In this document: positions 23,813 to 33,320 of the stretch, one piece after another
Layout of the letters: each line of letters opens with the position of its first letter
Numbering within the stretch: position 1 is the first letter of the stretch
Source of the DNA: an uncultured Bacteroidales bacterium
GTDB taxonomy: Bacteria; Bacteroidota; Bacteroidia; Bacteroidales; Muribaculaceae
NCBI GenBank assembly: GCA_902781045.1
Contig: CACZHT010000007.1
Coordinates: 62,001 to 126,000, forward strand
Length of the DNA stretch: 64,000 bases
Reading direction: 5' to 3'
Program-made: the position numbers and the translations under genes
The notes under the pieces: generated by a model
The model's input: the letters and a program-made list of their open reading frames with translations, nothing else
Database searches by the model: none
Told to the model about the DNA's origin: nothing

Positions 23813-25263
23813 AGTTGCTCGTGCATGTTGAGCGCGGCACGGCGGCCGTCGCCCATGGCCAGGATTACTGTCGCACCGCCGCGCACGATGTCGCCGCCGG
23901 CATACAGGTCGCTCACGTTGCTCTGCATCGTCTCTTCGTTGACCACAATGGTGTTGCGCTTGCTGATCTCCAGACCGTCAATCGAGCGAGGCACCAGCTG
24001 GTTGGGCGACACGCCCACGGCCACGATGACCAAGTCGACAGGAATCTCCTCAATGGCACCCTCCACGGGCACGGGCTTGCGGCGTCCGCTGGCGTCGGGC
24101 TCGCCCAGCTCCATGCGCTGCACCTTCATGGCCACCACGCGGCCCTTCTCGTCACCGATATACTCGATGGGGTTGTGCAGTGTCTTGAACTCGATGCCCT
24201 CTTCCTTGGCATGACCCACCTCCTCAAGGCGGGCAGGCATCTCCTCCTCGCTGCGGCGATACACCAGGATGACGCGCTCGGCACCCATGCGCTTGGCCGT
24301 GCGGGTTGAGTCCATGGCGGTGTTGCCGCCGCCAATCACGGCGATGGTCTTGCCCGTCAGCACCGGGGTGTCACCGCCGCGGCCGGCACCCATCAGGTTG
24401 ATGCGAGTCAGGTACTCGTTGCTCGACATCACACCGTTCAGGTTCTCGCCGGGGATGTCCATAAAGCGCGGGAAACCGGCGCCCGAGCCGACAAACACGC
24501 CCTTGAAGCCCATCTCGTGCAGGTCGTCGTAGGTGATGGTCTTGCCCACCAGGCAGTCTTTGACAAACTCCACGCCCATCTGACGCAGACCCTCAATCTC
24601 GTGGTCGACGATGTGGTTGGGCAGACGGAACTCGGGGATGCCATACTTGAGCACGCCACCGATCTCGTGCAGTGCCTCAAACACCGTCACGTCATAGCCG
24701 CGCTTGATCATGTCGCCGGCAAACGACAGGCCGCTGGGACCACTGCCGATCACGGCCACCTTGATGCCGTTCTTGGGGGCAACTTGCGGAGCCTCGCCGG
24801 TGCCGTGCTCGCGCTGCCAGTCGGCGGCAAAACGCTCCAGATAGCCGATGGCCACGGCTTTGCCCTTCATCTTCAGGTGGATGCACTTGCTCTCGCACTG
24901 CTTCTCTTGTGGGCACACGCGGCCGCACACGGCAGGCAGCGAGCTGGTATCCTTGAGTGTGGCGGCAGCCTCGGCAAAGTTGCCGCGCTCGATGTTCTTG
25001 ACAAACTTGGGGATGTTGATGTTCACCGGGCAACCCGTCACACACTGGGGGTTGGCGCAGTCCAGGCAGCGAGTGGCCTCGCGCATGGCTTGCTCGGCAC
25101 TGATGCCCTGGTTCACCTCCTCGTTGCAGGTGATGCGGTAGGCCGGGTCGAGCTGGGGCATCTCCACGCGCTCAATCTGTGTGCGCTCTTTAGCAGTCTT
25201 GCTGTTGCGCAGGTCCACACGCCACTGCTCGTTGCGAGCAGCATTGATATCATTGTTCTCCAT
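23797..25263 (-). CDS. NfnB/SudA-type (GltD-like) NADPH oxidoreductase subunit
   Basis: 488 residues. The N-terminal Fe-S region is CLDCANPQCVTGCPVNI and CGRVCPQEKQCESKC. FAD site IGSGPSGLSFAG; NAD(P) site IGGGNTAMDSTR; C-terminal GGDIVRGGATVILAMGDGRRAA. This architecture is shared by the glutamate synthase small subunit and the NfnB/SudA subunit. Since the gene just upstream encodes the NfnA/SudB partner and no gltB is present, an electron-bifurcating NADH-dependent ferredoxin:NADP+ oxidoreductase is the better call. Confidence 0.88.
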   Translation of the reverse strand: MENNDINAARNEQWRVDLRNSKTAKERTQIERVEMPQLDPAYRITCNEEVNQGISAEQAMREATRCLDCANPQCVTGCPVNINIPKFVKNIERGNFAEAAATLKDTSSLPAVCGRVCPQEKQCESKCIHLKMKGKAVAIGYLERFAADWQREHGTGEAPQVAPKNGIKVAVIGSGPSGLSFAGDMIKRGYDVTVFEALHEIGGVLKYGIPEFRLPNHIVDHEIEGLRQMGVEFVKDCLVGKTITYDDLHEMGFKGVFVGSGAGFPRFMDIPGENLNGVMSSNEYLTRINLMGAGRGGDTPVLTGKTIAVIGGGNTAMDSTRTAKRMGAERVILVYRRSEEEMPARLEEVGHAKEEGIEFKTLHNPIEYIGDEKGRVVAMKVQRMELGEPDASGRRKPVPVEGAIEEIPVDLVIVAVGVSPNQLVPRSIDGLEISKRNTIVVNEETMQSNVSDLYAGGDIVRGGATVILAMGDGRRAALNMHEQLIHNL

Positions 25264-25370
25264 TATTGTGTTTACTGTTATTTATGGTGGCTATAAATCA
25301 TCTAAATTGTCTAGACCATCTAGAACCCAATAGTAAAACTATTAACTATAAACTGTTAACTATAAAACTA

Positions 25371-26153
25371 TCACTGTGCTCCCTTGAGACGCATCATCAA
25401 CTCGTCAAAGTCAATCTGGTGAGCGTCAAACTCGGGTCCCTCGACGCACACAAAGCGCGTCTTGCCGCCCACGGTCACGCGGCACGCGCCGCACATGCCA
25501 GTACCATCCACCATGATGGCGTTCAGCGAGGCCTCGGTGGGCACATTATATTCCTTGGTCAGCTTGGCCACAAACTTCATCATGATGGCCGGACCGATGG
25601 TCACACAGTAGTCCACTTTCTCGCGCTTGATTACCTCCTCGACACCGGCGGTCACCAGGCCTTGCTTGCCGTAGCTGCCGTCATCGGTCATGATAATCAC
25701 ATCGTCGCTCGACTCGCGCACTTCCTTCTCAAGGATAATCAGGTCTTTCGACCGGCCGGCCAGCACGCTCACCACACGGTTGCCCGCTGCCTTCATCGCA
25801 CGGATGATGGGCAGCAGCGGAGCCACACCCACGCCACCGCCGCAGCACAGCACGGTGCCATAGTTCTGGATGTGGGTGGCCTGCCCCAGAGGACCCACCA
25901 CGTCGGTCAGGCAGTCGCCAGGATTCAGGGCGCAGATCTTCTTGGTCGACTCGCCCACGGCCTGGATCACCAGAGTGATAGTGCCCTGCTTCACATCGCT
26001 GTCGGCGATGGTCAGGGGGATGCGCTCGCCCTTATCGCCGCAGCGCACAATCACGAAGTGGCCGGCGCGGCGAGCCTTGGCGATGAGCGGAGCCTCTACA
26101 ACCAGCTTGGTCACGTTAGCCGAAAATTGTTCTTTACTGACAATTCTGTTCAT
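25371..26153 (-). CDS. NfnA/SudB-type FAD/NAD-binding subunit with 2Fe-2S site
   Basis: 260 residues, resembling ferredoxin-NADP reductase/dihydroorotate dehydrogenase electron-transfer subunits: an FAD-binding barrel, GGGVGVAPLLPI nucleotide motif, and C-terminal cysteines DGTGMCGACRVTVGG plus CVEGP that bind 2Fe-2S. It is transcribed just before the GltD-like gene (107-nt AT-rich spacer), the usual order for Nfn or sulfide dehydrogenase pairs. The predicted role is balancing NADH, NADPH and reduced ferredoxin in an anaerobe. Confidence 0.88.
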   Translation of the reverse strand: MNRIVSKEQFSANVTKLVVEAPLIAKARRAGHFVIVRCGDKGERIPLTIADSDVKQGTITLVIQAVGESTKKICALNPGDCLTDVVGPLGQATHIQNYGTVLCCGGGVGVAPLLPIIRAMKAAGNRVVSVLAGRSKDLIILEKEVRESSDDVIIMTDDGSYGKQGLVTAGVEEVIKREKVDYCVTIGPAIMMKFVAKLTKEYNVPTEASLNAIMVDGTGMCGACRVTVGGKTRFVCVEGPEFDAHQIDFDELMMRLKGAQ

Positions 26154-26304
26154 ACAACTAGTAAGTTAATTAGTTATAGGTTAAAATAATTTGTTCATTT
26201 GTCATCTTTGTCAACACAAGCCCTCAGCACCTGCACTGTCACCTCAAGCTACTTGATGGTGTGCAAGCAGAATGGGGCTTCTTGCTAGTGTCACAAATAA
26301 TCTG

Positions 26305-26312
26305 CAAAGTTA
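26305..26312 (-). promoter_or_regulatory. -7 element upstream of the Nfn pair
   Basis: TAACTTTG on the minus strand; a CTTG-type -33 lies 18 nt upstream. It implies a leader of about 150 nt before the NfnA-type gene. Confidence 0.4.
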
Positions 26313-26472
26313 CAACAATTTCCGCAATGCCAAGCAAATTGTCGCAACTTTTCTGGTCAGCGTACTTGGTGATGGTCGTTTGTTCGCAATAAGTGTTCAA
26401 AAACACCTCTCAGTTAAACTTAAGACGCATGCTGTAGTCGAATAAACGATATTTTAACTTAAAATCACAGAA
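26313..26472. other. divergent intergenic region
   Basis: No ORF. A GTGTT/AACAC palindrome at about 26393-26406 could be an operator or a small hairpin upstream of the barrel-protein gene; no full-consensus promoter was recognised for that gene. Confidence 0.3.
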
Positions 26473-27096
26473 ATGAAAAAAGTCTTTTTGATGATTGCTG
26501 CCGCCCTGGTGGGTTTCAGCGCAATGGCACAGGTGCAATTTGGTGTCAAAGTGGGTTTCGACATGACTAACTTCTGGGGCAAGGACATCGAGCACGGCAT
26601 GAAGCCCAGCTATCAGGCCGGTATCTTGATGGAGTACAAGTTCAACGACAGGGTCGCCATCGCTCCCGAGGCCGTGTTCGCATCACAGGGCGGTAAGTTC
26701 AAAATCGGCACCGTCTATATGGGATGGGACCTGAGCAAGTTCGCCGCAAAGGATATCACGCTCACCTTCAACACCAATTATATCAACGTGCCCGTGATGT
26801 TCAAGTTCTATGCAACACCCGAATTCTCCATTGACTTAGGTCCGCAAGTGGGATTCAATGTCTACAGCAAGGCAACGGTCAGCGACGGTGACGAGAGCCT
26901 CACCTTTGGACTGAGCGATTACGCCAAGACCGTGGACTTCGGTGTCGGACTGGGCGCAACCTACAACCTCACCGAGAACGCTTTTGTGCAGGCGCGCTAC
27001 ACGCTGGGACTGACCAAGGTCTTCGATGACAAGTTCACTGAGGGCGAAGAGGCCAAGAACAGCAACCTCCAGGTGGCCTTTGGCTGGAAGTTCTGA
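26473..27096 (+). CDS. outer-membrane beta-barrel protein (PorT-like family)
   Basis: 207 residues. Signal peptide MKKVFLMIAAALVGFSAMAQ, then alternating hydrophobic strands (VQFGVKVGFDMTNFWG, AGILMEYKFNDRVAIAPEAVF) and a terminal aromatic strand (LQVAFGWKF) typical of small eight-stranded outer-membrane barrels. Monocistronic, ending in a strong terminator. The cargo or role is not readable. Confidence 0.88.
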   Translation: MKKVFLMIAAALVGFSAMAQVQFGVKVGFDMTNFWGKDIEHGMKPSYQAGILMEYKFNDRVAIAPEAVFASQGGKFKIGTVYMGWDLSKFAAKDITLTFNTNYINVPVMFKFYATPEFSIDLGPQVGFNVYSKATVSDGDESLTFGLSDYAKTVDFGVGLGATYNLTENAFVQARYTLGLTKVFDDKFTEGEEAKNSNLQVAFGWKF

Positions 27097-27130
27097 CAAA
27101 CAATCGCAAGAACGATAAACTATTACTAAA

Positions 27131-27175
27131 AGCATCGGGGCTGGCGCAAATTGCTGCACCAGCCCCGATGCTTTG
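27131..27175 (+). terminator. intrinsic terminator
   Basis: AGCATCGGGGCTGG (27131-27144) pairs perfectly with CCAGCCCCGATGCT (27159-27172), followed by TTG. The T-tract is short; the stem is very stable and works in either direction. Confidence 0.65.
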
Positions 27176-27200
27176 TTCTGAGCGTCGCAGGAGGCGATGT

Positions 27201-27656
27201 CTAGCGGCTCACCTTGAAGGTCACAAAGCGGTTGTAGGCATAGTTGGCGATGGTGTAGGCCACCATCGCGATGACCATGACGATGTTCTGACCGGCTTTC
27301 TCCATGGGGAAGAACGGAATCGCGTCGTTGGGCAGGTGCTTCATGCCCACGCCCTCAAGCAGCACCCAACTGATGATGCCTTGAAGCATCCAGCAAAGGA
27401 CGAATCCGCACCCGAAGAGCAGCGCCTCGCGCTTGAAGTCACCACCCGTCTTGAAAACCCAGCCCCGGTTCCAGAGGAAACTATTAATCACGCCCAGCAC
27501 GTAGGCGATGATGTTGGACGGCCCGTAGGGAACACCTAACCGGGTGTTGAACAGATAGAAGGACACAAGCGTGATGAGCGTGTTCATCACGCCAATCACA
27601 CCATATTTGAGCAGCTGGATGCCCGTCTTGCGCGCTTCTGCGATATCAATCTTCAT
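27201..27656 (-). CDS. GtrA family membrane protein
   Basis: 151 residues from ATG 27656; the upstream ATG at 27674 would sit at the predicted transcription start. Four hydrophobic segments with the family signature: YGVIGVMNTLITLVSFYLF, NIIAYVLGVINSFLWNRGWVF and a final YNRFVTFKVSR. GtrA proteins are thought to flip lipid-linked sugars used for surface glycans. Monocistronic with its own -7 element. Confidence 0.85.
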   Translation of the reverse strand: MKIDIAEARKTGIQLLKYGVIGVMNTLITLVSFYLFNTRLGVPYGPSNIIAYVLGVINSFLWNRGWVFKTGGDFKREALLFGCGFVLCWMLQGIISWVLLEGVGMKHLPNDAIPFFPMEKAGQNIVMVIAMVAYTIANYAYNRFVTFKVSR

Positions 27657-27678
27657 GTCCAGAGTGTAATTCAATCTG

Positions 27679-27686
27679 CAAAATTA
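27679..27686 (-). promoter_or_regulatory. -7 element for the GtrA gene
   Basis: TAATTTTG on the minus strand; start site about 27673. It rules out the longer gene start. Confidence 0.45.
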
Positions 27687-27740
27687 CAAAAAACTTTGCG
27701 AACAGCTGATTGTGAATCCTATTTTTTTGAGGTTTTTTGT

Positions 27741-28235
27741 TCAGCGCAAGGTGATGCCCACGTCGCTCACCCCGGTGACCGAGTTGCACGAGTCGAGCGC
27801 GAGCCACACCACCACACGGCTGGCCTGGCTCGGGCCGATGTCATGAGCCACAGGCATCTGGCACTGATAGAGCGTGCCGAACCCGCGGCCCTGCCAGTTG
27901 CCGCGACCATCGGTGATGGCCATGTGAACACGGTGGCGCGTCACCGTTCCGTCATCGCCGATGAGGTCGACCACCATGGGCAGGTTGCCGTAGGGGTAGA
28001 GCTGGGTGTGGCGCACGGTGAGCAGCAGGGTGCTCCTGGCCGACGAGTCGGACCACTGTGGCGCGAAGCGCATGGGCAGGTCGGCCTGCCACGTCTGGCC
28101 GGGCACGGTCTCAAAGTGGCTGTAAACAATTTGCTCGGGTGCGCAGGCACCCAAGCAAACTGCGATGATTGTGGCCAGGACACATTGCCACACCCTGCAG
28201 CGGCTAACCCTTGTTCTGTGAGCCGGACGAGCCAT
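27741..28235 (-). CDS. gldH: GldH-like gliding-motility lipoprotein
   Basis: 164 residues from ATG 28235, overlapping the 3' end of the PSP1 gene by 32 nt. The lipobox VCLGAC follows a hydrophobic run (VLATIIAV). The mature part begins PEQIVYSHFETVPGQTW, with later DLPMRF and VVDLIGDDG strands, as in GldH. GldH works in gliding/type IX-associated machinery of Bacteroidota but is also kept in non-gliding gut species. The position directly after the PSP1/RicT gene is a known arrangement. A longer frame running back into that gene is noise. Confidence 0.78.
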   Translation of the reverse strand: MARPAHRTRVSRCRVWQCVLATIIAVCLGACAPEQIVYSHFETVPGQTWQADLPMRFAPQWSDSSARSTLLLTVRHTQLYPYGNLPMVVDLIGDDGTVTRHRVHMAITDGRGNWQGRGFGTLYQCQMPVAHDIGPSQASRVVVWLALDSCNSVTGVSDVGITLR

Positions 28236-29619
28236 CTCTGCCTTCGCGACGGTTGGGTTTGGGTTGGCGGTTGCGCTGCACCTTGTCAGGACGCTGGGTG
28301 CGACGCGGGTCGTTCTTGGGTATGGTGTCGCCGGGACGCGGGCGTTCGCGCCGGTCGCGCCGGTCGCCTTGCGGTCGCTCGCCACGGGGAGGACGGTCAT
28401 GGTGTTCGCCGCCTTGCTCCTTGGGCTTGCGCTCGCCTGACTGGACTTGTTTGCGCTCGTCCTGATGGGATTGCCCCTGTTGACGGTCGCCGCCACCGCT
28501 CTTCTTCTTGCGTTTCTTCTTGCGGTCGAAGCGGTTGATGGCATCCTGGCCCAGAATGTCTCCGAACGCCTTGACCTCAACGGCATGCTCCGCATCGTCA
28601 GGCAGCAGCTTGTCGGGCTTGACACCGTTGCGGTTCAGCGCCATGACTTCAAACACGCGCTCGCGAGGGATGGTCACCAGATTGGCCGGCACGCTCTTGT
28701 CGGTCGAGTAGGTCACCTCGCCCTTGAGGATGTCGACCTTGAACTGGAAGTAGGTGGAGTCTTTGGTCTCTAGGATGGTGTCTTTGTGGGGCATCTGCTT
28801 GGAGGCCTCGACGTATGTGTCCACCTCAAAGTTGATGCAGCACTTGAGCTTGGCGCACTGCCCGGCCAACTTCTGAGGGTTGAGCGAGATGTCCTGGAAG
28901 CGGGCTGCACTGGTGGCGACCGACACAAAGTTGGTCATCCAGCTGGCGCAGCACAGAGGGCGGCCGCACGGGCCGATGCCGCCGATGCGGCCGGCCTCCT
29001 GACGGGCACCTATCTGTTTCATCTCGACACGTATCTTGAACACGTCGGCCAGCACCTTGATCAGCTGGCGGAAGTCAACGCGCTCGTCGGCGATGTAGTA
29101 AAAGATGGCTTTGTTGCCGTCGCCCTGATACTCCACATCGCCAATCTTCATCTTCAGGCCCAGATCGGCGGCAATCTGGCGCGAGCGGATCATCGTGTCG
29201 ACTTCGCGTGCCTTGGCTGCCTCGAAGCGCTCGAGGTCGGTCGACTTGGCCTTGCGGAACACACGCAGAATCTCGACATCAGGGCGGAGGTTGGCGCGCC
29301 GCATCTGCAGCTTGACCAGACGGCCGGTCATCGCCACCTGGCCGATGTCATGACCGGGATTGGCCTCGACAGCCACCAGGTCGCCCACGGCAAGGTCGAG
29401 ATGCGACGTGTTGCGGTAGAAGCCCCGACGGGTGTTCTTGAAGTGCACCTCGACGATGTCGAAGTCGGCCTCGCCGCCTGGTATGTCGCTCAGCCAGTTG
29501 TAGCTGTGCAGGTTGCTGCGGCTGTTGCATGGGCCGCCACAGCAAGGGTTGCTGCACTGCACGCAGTCGCCGTCGGGCAGCGGTGGAACGGGCAATTTGT
29601 TCTGTTCGTCGTTCATCAC
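28204..29619 (-). CDS. PSP1/RicT-like protein with long basic tail
   Basis: 471 residues. An N-terminal Cys cluster (CVQCSNPCCGGPC) precedes the PSP1 domain (VEVHFKNTRRGFYRN, IGARQEAGRIGGIGPCGRPLCC, CAKLKCCINFEVD) with the conserved cysteines that bind Fe-S in RicT/YaaT. RicT acts with RNase Y in RNA turnover in Bacillus, and here the gene is 9 nt downstream of rny, which supports the same partnership. From about residue 375 a low-complexity Lys/Arg/Gln/Gly tail follows, likely disordered and RNA-binding. Confidence 0.88.
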   Translation of the reverse strand: MMNDEQNKLPVPPLPDGDCVQCSNPCCGGPCNSRSNLHSYNWLSDIPGGEADFDIVEVHFKNTRRGFYRNTSHLDLAVGDLVAVEANPGHDIGQVAMTGRLVKLQMRRANLRPDVEILRVFRKAKSTDLERFEAAKAREVDTMIRSRQIAADLGLKMKIGDVEYQGDGNKAIFYYIADERVDFRQLIKVLADVFKIRVEMKQIGARQEAGRIGGIGPCGRPLCCASWMTNFVSVATSAARFQDISLNPQKLAGQCAKLKCCINFEVDTYVEASKQMPHKDTILETKDSTYFQFKVDILKGEVTYSTDKSVPANLVTIPRERVFEVMALNRNGVKPDKLLPDDAEHAVEVKAFGDILGQDAINRFDRKKKRKKKSGGGDRQQGQSHQDERKQVQSGERKPKEQGGEHHDRPPRGERPQGDRRDRRERPRPGDTIPKNDPRRTQRPDKVQRNRQPKPNRREGRDGSSGSQNKG

Positions 29620-29628
29620 CTGATGGGC

Positions 29629-31176
29629 TTATTTGGCATAACTGACGGCACGGGTCTCACGGATGACGGTGATGCGCACCTGGCCGGGATAGGTGAGTTC
29701 GTCTTGAATCTTCTGGGCTATCTCGGTGCTGAGTTTCTCGGTCTCGGCGTCGCTGATCTTGTCGGCACCCACAATGACACGCAGCTCGCGACCGGCCTGG
29801 ATGGCATAGGTCTTGACCACGCCGGGATAGCTCAAGGCCAGCTTCTCCAGGTCGTTGAGGCGCTTGATGTAGGCCTCGACCACCTCGCGCCGAGCACCGG
29901 GACGAGCACCCGAGATGGCGTCGCACACTTGCACGATGGGAGCATAGAGGCTGGTGGCCTCCTCCTCGTCGTGGTGGGCACCGATGGCGTTGCAGATGTC
30001 GGCTTTCTCCTTGTATTTCTCGGCCAGCTTCATGCCCAGTTGTGCATGGGGCAGTTCGGGCTCGTCATCAGGAACCTTGCCGATGTCATGCAGCAGACCG
30101 GCGCGGCGAGCCTTCTTGGGATTCAGACCCAACTCACTGGCCATGATGGCGCACAGGTTGGCGGTCTCGCGTGAGTGCTGCAGCAGGTTCTGGCCATAGC
30201 TCGAGCGATATTTCATCTTGCCGATGAGGCGGATGAGCTCGGGATGCAGGCCGTGGATGCCCAGGTCGATGGCAGTACGCTTGCCGGTCTCGATAATCTC
30301 ATCCTCGACCTGGCGGCGAACCTTGGCTACCACTTCCTCAATGCGAGCGGGGTGGATGCGGCCGTCGGCCACCAGCTGGTGCAGGGCCAGGCGCGCTATC
30401 TCGCGACGAACCGGGTCAAAGCCCGACAGCACGATGGCCTCGGGCGTGTCGTCAACGATAATCTCGATGCCGGTAGCAGCCTCCAGGGCGCGGATGTTGC
30501 GGCCCTCGCGGCCGATGATGCGGCCCTTGATCTCATCGTTGTCGATGTGGAACACGGTGACGGCGTTCTCAATGGCCGTCTCGGTGGCCACGCGCTGGAT
30601 GGTCTCGACAATGATGCGCTTTGCTTCCTTGTTGGCGGTGAGCTTGGCGTCATCCATGATGTCGTTGATATAGCTGGCGGCGGCGGTTTTGGCTTCGTCC
30701 TTGAGGCTCTCGACCAGCTTCTCCTTGGCTTCCTCAGCACTGAGCCCGCTCACGTGCTCAAGCGTGTCACGCACGGTTTTTTCCAGCCTGTCAACCTCTT
30801 TCTTGCGGTCGTCCAGCACCTGGCTCTGGTGGTCGACTGTGGCCTTGAGATTGTCCACCTCGTTGCGCTTGCGCTGCACTTCGCCTTGCTGCTGGTTGAG
30901 CTGCAGCTCGCGCTGTTTGAGCTTGGCCTCGGCCGACTGAACCTTGGACAGTCGAGCATTGGCCTGTTTCTCGGCTTCGCGCTGGATGCCCATACCTTCT
31001 TCCTTACCCTTAATGACCTCGTTGTTTTTCAGCACTTCGGCCTCCAGGCGTGCCTTCTCGAGAATCTCGCTGGCCGCCGACTTGGCATTGCGTTTCGACA
31101 TCATGTGGGCTATGTACATGCCCAGAGCGAATGCCGCTGCAATGAGAACAATAGCAACTATAATGTTAATGTTCAT
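29629..31176 (-). CDS. rny: ribonuclease Y
   Basis: 515 residues from ATG 31176 ([12 protein letters not shown]); the upstream in-frame extension is not RNase-Y-like. N-terminal transmembrane helix; a long Glu/Lys coiled coil (about 40-210); KH domain with [19 protein letters not shown] domain with LLHDIGKV and H-ARREV. Membrane-anchored endonuclease that starts mRNA decay. It forms a likely operon with the RicT-like gene and gldH; a 6S-like RNA lies just upstream. Confidence 0.93.
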   Translation of the reverse strand: MNINIIVAIVLIAAAFALGMYIAHMMSKRNAKSAASEILEKARLEAEVLKNNEVIKGKEEGMGIQREAEKQANARLSKVQSAEAKLKQRELQLNQQQGEVQRKRNEVDNLKATVDHQSQVLDDRKKEVDRLEKTVRDTLEHVSGLSAEEAKEKLVESLKDEAKTAAASYINDIMDDAKLTANKEAKRIIVETIQRVATETAIENAVTVFHIDNDEIKGRIIGREGRNIRALEAATGIEIIVDDTPEAIVLSGFDPVRREIARLALHQLVADGRIHPARIEEVVAKVRRQVEDEIIETGKRTAIDLGIHGLHPELIRLIGKMKYRSSYGQNLLQHSRETANLCAIMASELGLNPKKARRAGLLHDIGKVPDDEPELPHAQLGMKLAEKYKEKADICNAIGAHHDEEEATSLYAPIVQVCDAISGARPGARREVVEAYIKRLNDLEKLALSYPGVVKTYAIQAGRELRVIVGADKISDAETEKLSTEIAQKIQDELTYPGQVRITVIRETRAVSYAK

Positions 31177-31212
31177 TGTGTTTTGTAATGTTTGTTTATA
31201 TATTAATAAAAT

Positions 31213-31329
31213 TGTGCACCACACTCATTGCTGGGATGGCAGCCGCTCCAGCCATGAAGGGGCGGCTTCCAGGCAATGAACATAGTGCAGGAACCTAAAT
31301 TCTCTCTCTATCAAGCGACCTAGCACACA
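31213..31329 (-). ncRNA. candidate 6S RNA (ssrS-like)
   Basis: 117 nt between zapA and rny with a 6S-like fold on the minus strand. The closing stem TGTGTGC/GTGCACA is 7 bp with two wobbles, the centre is open, and a terminal arm is made of CATTGC/GCAATG plus AGCCGC/GCGGCT. Synteny with zapA is typical of ssrS in several bacterial phyla. It lacks a seen promoter, and the length is at the low end for 6S RNA. Confidence 0.5.
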
Positions 31330-31357
31330 CTTGCCGACCGGCGACAAGCCGTCATGC

Positions 31358-31654
31358 TCAGTCTATCTTCAGGACAATCGAGTCGAGCCGCTGCTCAAAC
31401 TCGGTCAGGTAGTCATTGACATTCTTGTTGTCCTGGTAGGCCTCCAGATACAGTCGAGCAAACTGAAAGGCTACCCGGGCAAGAACCTCATGCGACGTGC
31501 TGCCCTCAGAGAACCGATTCATCCATCGCTCCCACAGCGTGTTGACCAATTTCTCGGCCTCACGATAGGTCGCTTCGTCGGCACGGTCGATGCTCAAGGG
31601 CATGGCCTTGGTGTCGGCCAGATGAATCCATATGTTCTGTTTCTCGCTCGGCAT
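31358..31654 (-). CDS. zapA: cell-division protein ZapA-like
   Basis: 98 residues: a short N-terminal beta domain (NIWIHLADTKAMPLSIDRADE) followed by a single helix with YREAEKLVNTLWERW and a coiled coil to the end. This matches ZapA, which bundles FtsZ. It is followed downstream by the 6S-like RNA and rny, and preceded by a coiled-coil gene. Confidence 0.82.
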   Translation of the reverse strand: MPSEKQNIWIHLADTKAMPLSIDRADEATYREAEKLVNTLWERWMNRFSEGSTSHEVLARVAFQFARLYLEAYQDNKNVNDYLTEFEQRLDSIVLKID

Positions 31655-31780
31655 GACGGCGCGAAAGGTCTTATTCTATCTCGTGGCCAGCTGTGTCTCA
31701 TCGCCATTCTGCTTGGGGTGAGCCTCACTGGGCCAATCTCTTTTATTCTTAATTGTTAATCCTAAAAATATAATTATCAA

Positions 31781-32074
31781 TCAAGTGTTCAGTTGTGAGA
31801 TGCAGCGGTCAATGTCCCGCACTAGCTTGGATATCGTGGCGCGCGTTTGGGCCACTGCCTCGGGAGTGGCCGCCACGGTGTGGGCCATGCGCAGATACTG
31901 GTTGTCCTGCTCCAATTGCTCGACCTGCGACTGCAGGCGGGCTATGGTGGCGGTGGCATCCTCCAGCTCATGGGCGGTCTGCTGGCTCTGGGTCAGCAAG
32001 GCCTGATATTTGTCTACCAGGACTGCGCTCTTGCGTTGCAGACGCTCTAGCCGTTCTCGGAGTTCGGTTGCCAT
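31781..32074 (-). CDS. small coiled-coil protein upstream of zapA
   Basis: 97 residues from ATG 32074; a longer frame would begin upstream of the -7 element at 32093. It is almost entirely one heptad-rich helix (RERLERLQRKSAVLVDKYQ, LQSQVEQLEQDNQYLRMAH). The position just before zapA suggests a ZapB-like division partner, but coiled coils give little specificity. Confidence 0.72.
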   Translation of the reverse strand: MATELRERLERLQRKSAVLVDKYQALLTQSQQTAHELEDATATIARLQSQVEQLEQDNQYLRMAHTVAATPEAVAQTRATISKLVRDIDRCISQLNT

Positions 32075-32092
32075 AGATACCCAATTATTCGA

Positions 32093-32100
32093 CAAAAGTA
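32093..32100 (-). promoter_or_regulatory. -7 element for the coiled-coil/zapA genes
   Basis: TACTTTTG on the minus strand, about 19 nt before the chosen ATG. Confidence 0.45.
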
Positions 32101-32189
32101 CTACAAAATTTCGACATAGCGGCAAGATGAAGGCAAAAAATTACTGAACAGCCACTTTTTCATGTTTTTTGGTCATGGCACAATCGGCT

Positions 32190-33125
32190 TCAGTATGGCT
32201 TGCGGTACTTGTCGTTGGGGTCATCCTCGATGATGCTCAGGTAGCTGGCATAGCGCGACTGGCTGATGAAGCCCTGGGCGACGGCATCGACAACGGCACA
32301 GCCTGGCTCGTGGGTGTGCGTGCAGTTGCCGAAACGGCATCGTGCCGAAGCCTGGAAAATCTCGGGGAAATAGTGCGCCACCTCGCCGCGCTCAAAGTCG
32401 ATGGTGCCGAAACCCTTCACGCCCGGGGTGTCAATCAATGTGCCGCCGCCGGGCAGAGCGAGCATCTCGCTGAAGGTGGTGGTGTGCATGCCTGTGTGGT
32501 GCACCTGCGACACATCGCCCACTCGCAAGTGGGCATCGGGTACAAGAAGATTAATCAGGCTGCTCTTGCCCACACCTGAGTTGCCCGAAAACAACGAAGT
32601 CTTGTCGCGCAGCGACAAGCGCAGCGCATCCATGCCCTCGCCGGTGGCTGCAGATGTGATGATTACCGGATAACCGATTGTGCGGTAGAGGTGGGCTACG
32701 GCATCGAGCAGGGCACGGTCATCGCTGGCGGTGAGCAGATCCACTTTGTTGATGACCAGCAGGGCGGGCACACTGTAGGCCATCGCAGTGGCCAGAAAAC
32801 GGTCGATGAATGTGGTGTTGGTGGACGGGTTGGACAGCGTGACCACCAGTACGGCCTGGTCAAGGTTCGACGCGATGATTTGAAATTCCTTGCTCAGGTT
32901 GCTCGAGCGGCGGATGATGTAGTTGCGGCGCGGCTCGATGGAGGTTATCCAAGCTGTGCCGTCAGGGCGAGGCTCGATGCCCACCATGTCGCCCACAGCC
33001 ACTGGGTTGGTGCAACGGAAGCCTTTGAGACGCAGGTTGCCCTTGATTTTGCAGCTGGTCAGCGCGCCATCGTCGGTGCGCACCACATACCAGCTGCCTG
33101 TGTTCTTGACCACGAGTCCTTTCAT
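32190..33125 (-). CDS. rsgA: ribosome small-subunit-dependent GTPase A (RsgA)
   Basis: 311 residues. An OB-fold N-terminus, then a circularly permuted GTPase: G4 NKVDLL precedes G1 GNSGVGKSS and G3 DTPGVKGFG. The C-terminal zinc site is [14 protein letters not shown]. RsgA checks late maturation of the 30S subunit. A TAAATTTG element lies so close to the ATG that the mRNA would be almost leaderless if it is the promoter. Confidence 0.94.
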   Translation of the reverse strand: MKGLVVKNTGSWYVVRTDDGALTSCKIKGNLRLKGFRCTNPVAVGDMVGIEPRPDGTAWITSIEPRRNYIIRRSSNLSKEFQIIASNLDQAVLVVTLSNPSTNTTFIDRFLATAMAYSVPALLVINKVDLLTASDDRALLDAVAHLYRTIGYPVIITSAATGEGMDALRLSLRDKTSLFSGNSGVGKSSLINLLVPDAHLRVGDVSQVHHTGMHTTTFSEMLALPGGGTLIDTPGVKGFGTIDFERGEVAHYFPEIFQASARCRFGNCTHTHEPGCAVVDAVAQGFISQSRYASYLSIIEDDPNDKYRKPY

Positions 33126-33251
33126 GCCGCAAATTTAATATAAATCTTTCGAACATGAAAATTTACTTGAAGATTCAGGATGTCTTTTACGCTTTTCTTA
33201 CCCTTAAAAATGGCTGTTTTGATGGCAGATTGTCACTTTTGGGGCAAAAAA

Positions 33252-33283
33252 TTTGCGTGTATTGAAATCTTGATGTACTTTTG
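33252..33283 (+). promoter_or_regulatory. consensus promoter for the wHTH gene
   Basis: TTTG (33252-33255), 20 nt, TACTTTTG (33276-33283). Start site near 33289, giving a leader of about 32 nt. Confidence 0.78.
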
Positions 33284-33320
33284 CGCCCGATTTTTGATGT
33301 ATTATTAAATTTTTGTATTT

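Noticed and set aside
28236-28625. 130-residue upstream extension of GldH
   Set aside because: It lies inside the RicT-like gene in another frame and is low-complexity; the lipobox places the start near 28235.
28786-31188. Long plus-strand frames (462 and 337 codons) over the RicT-like and rny genes
   Set aside because: They are opposite two clearly conserved genes and show no motifs; shadows.
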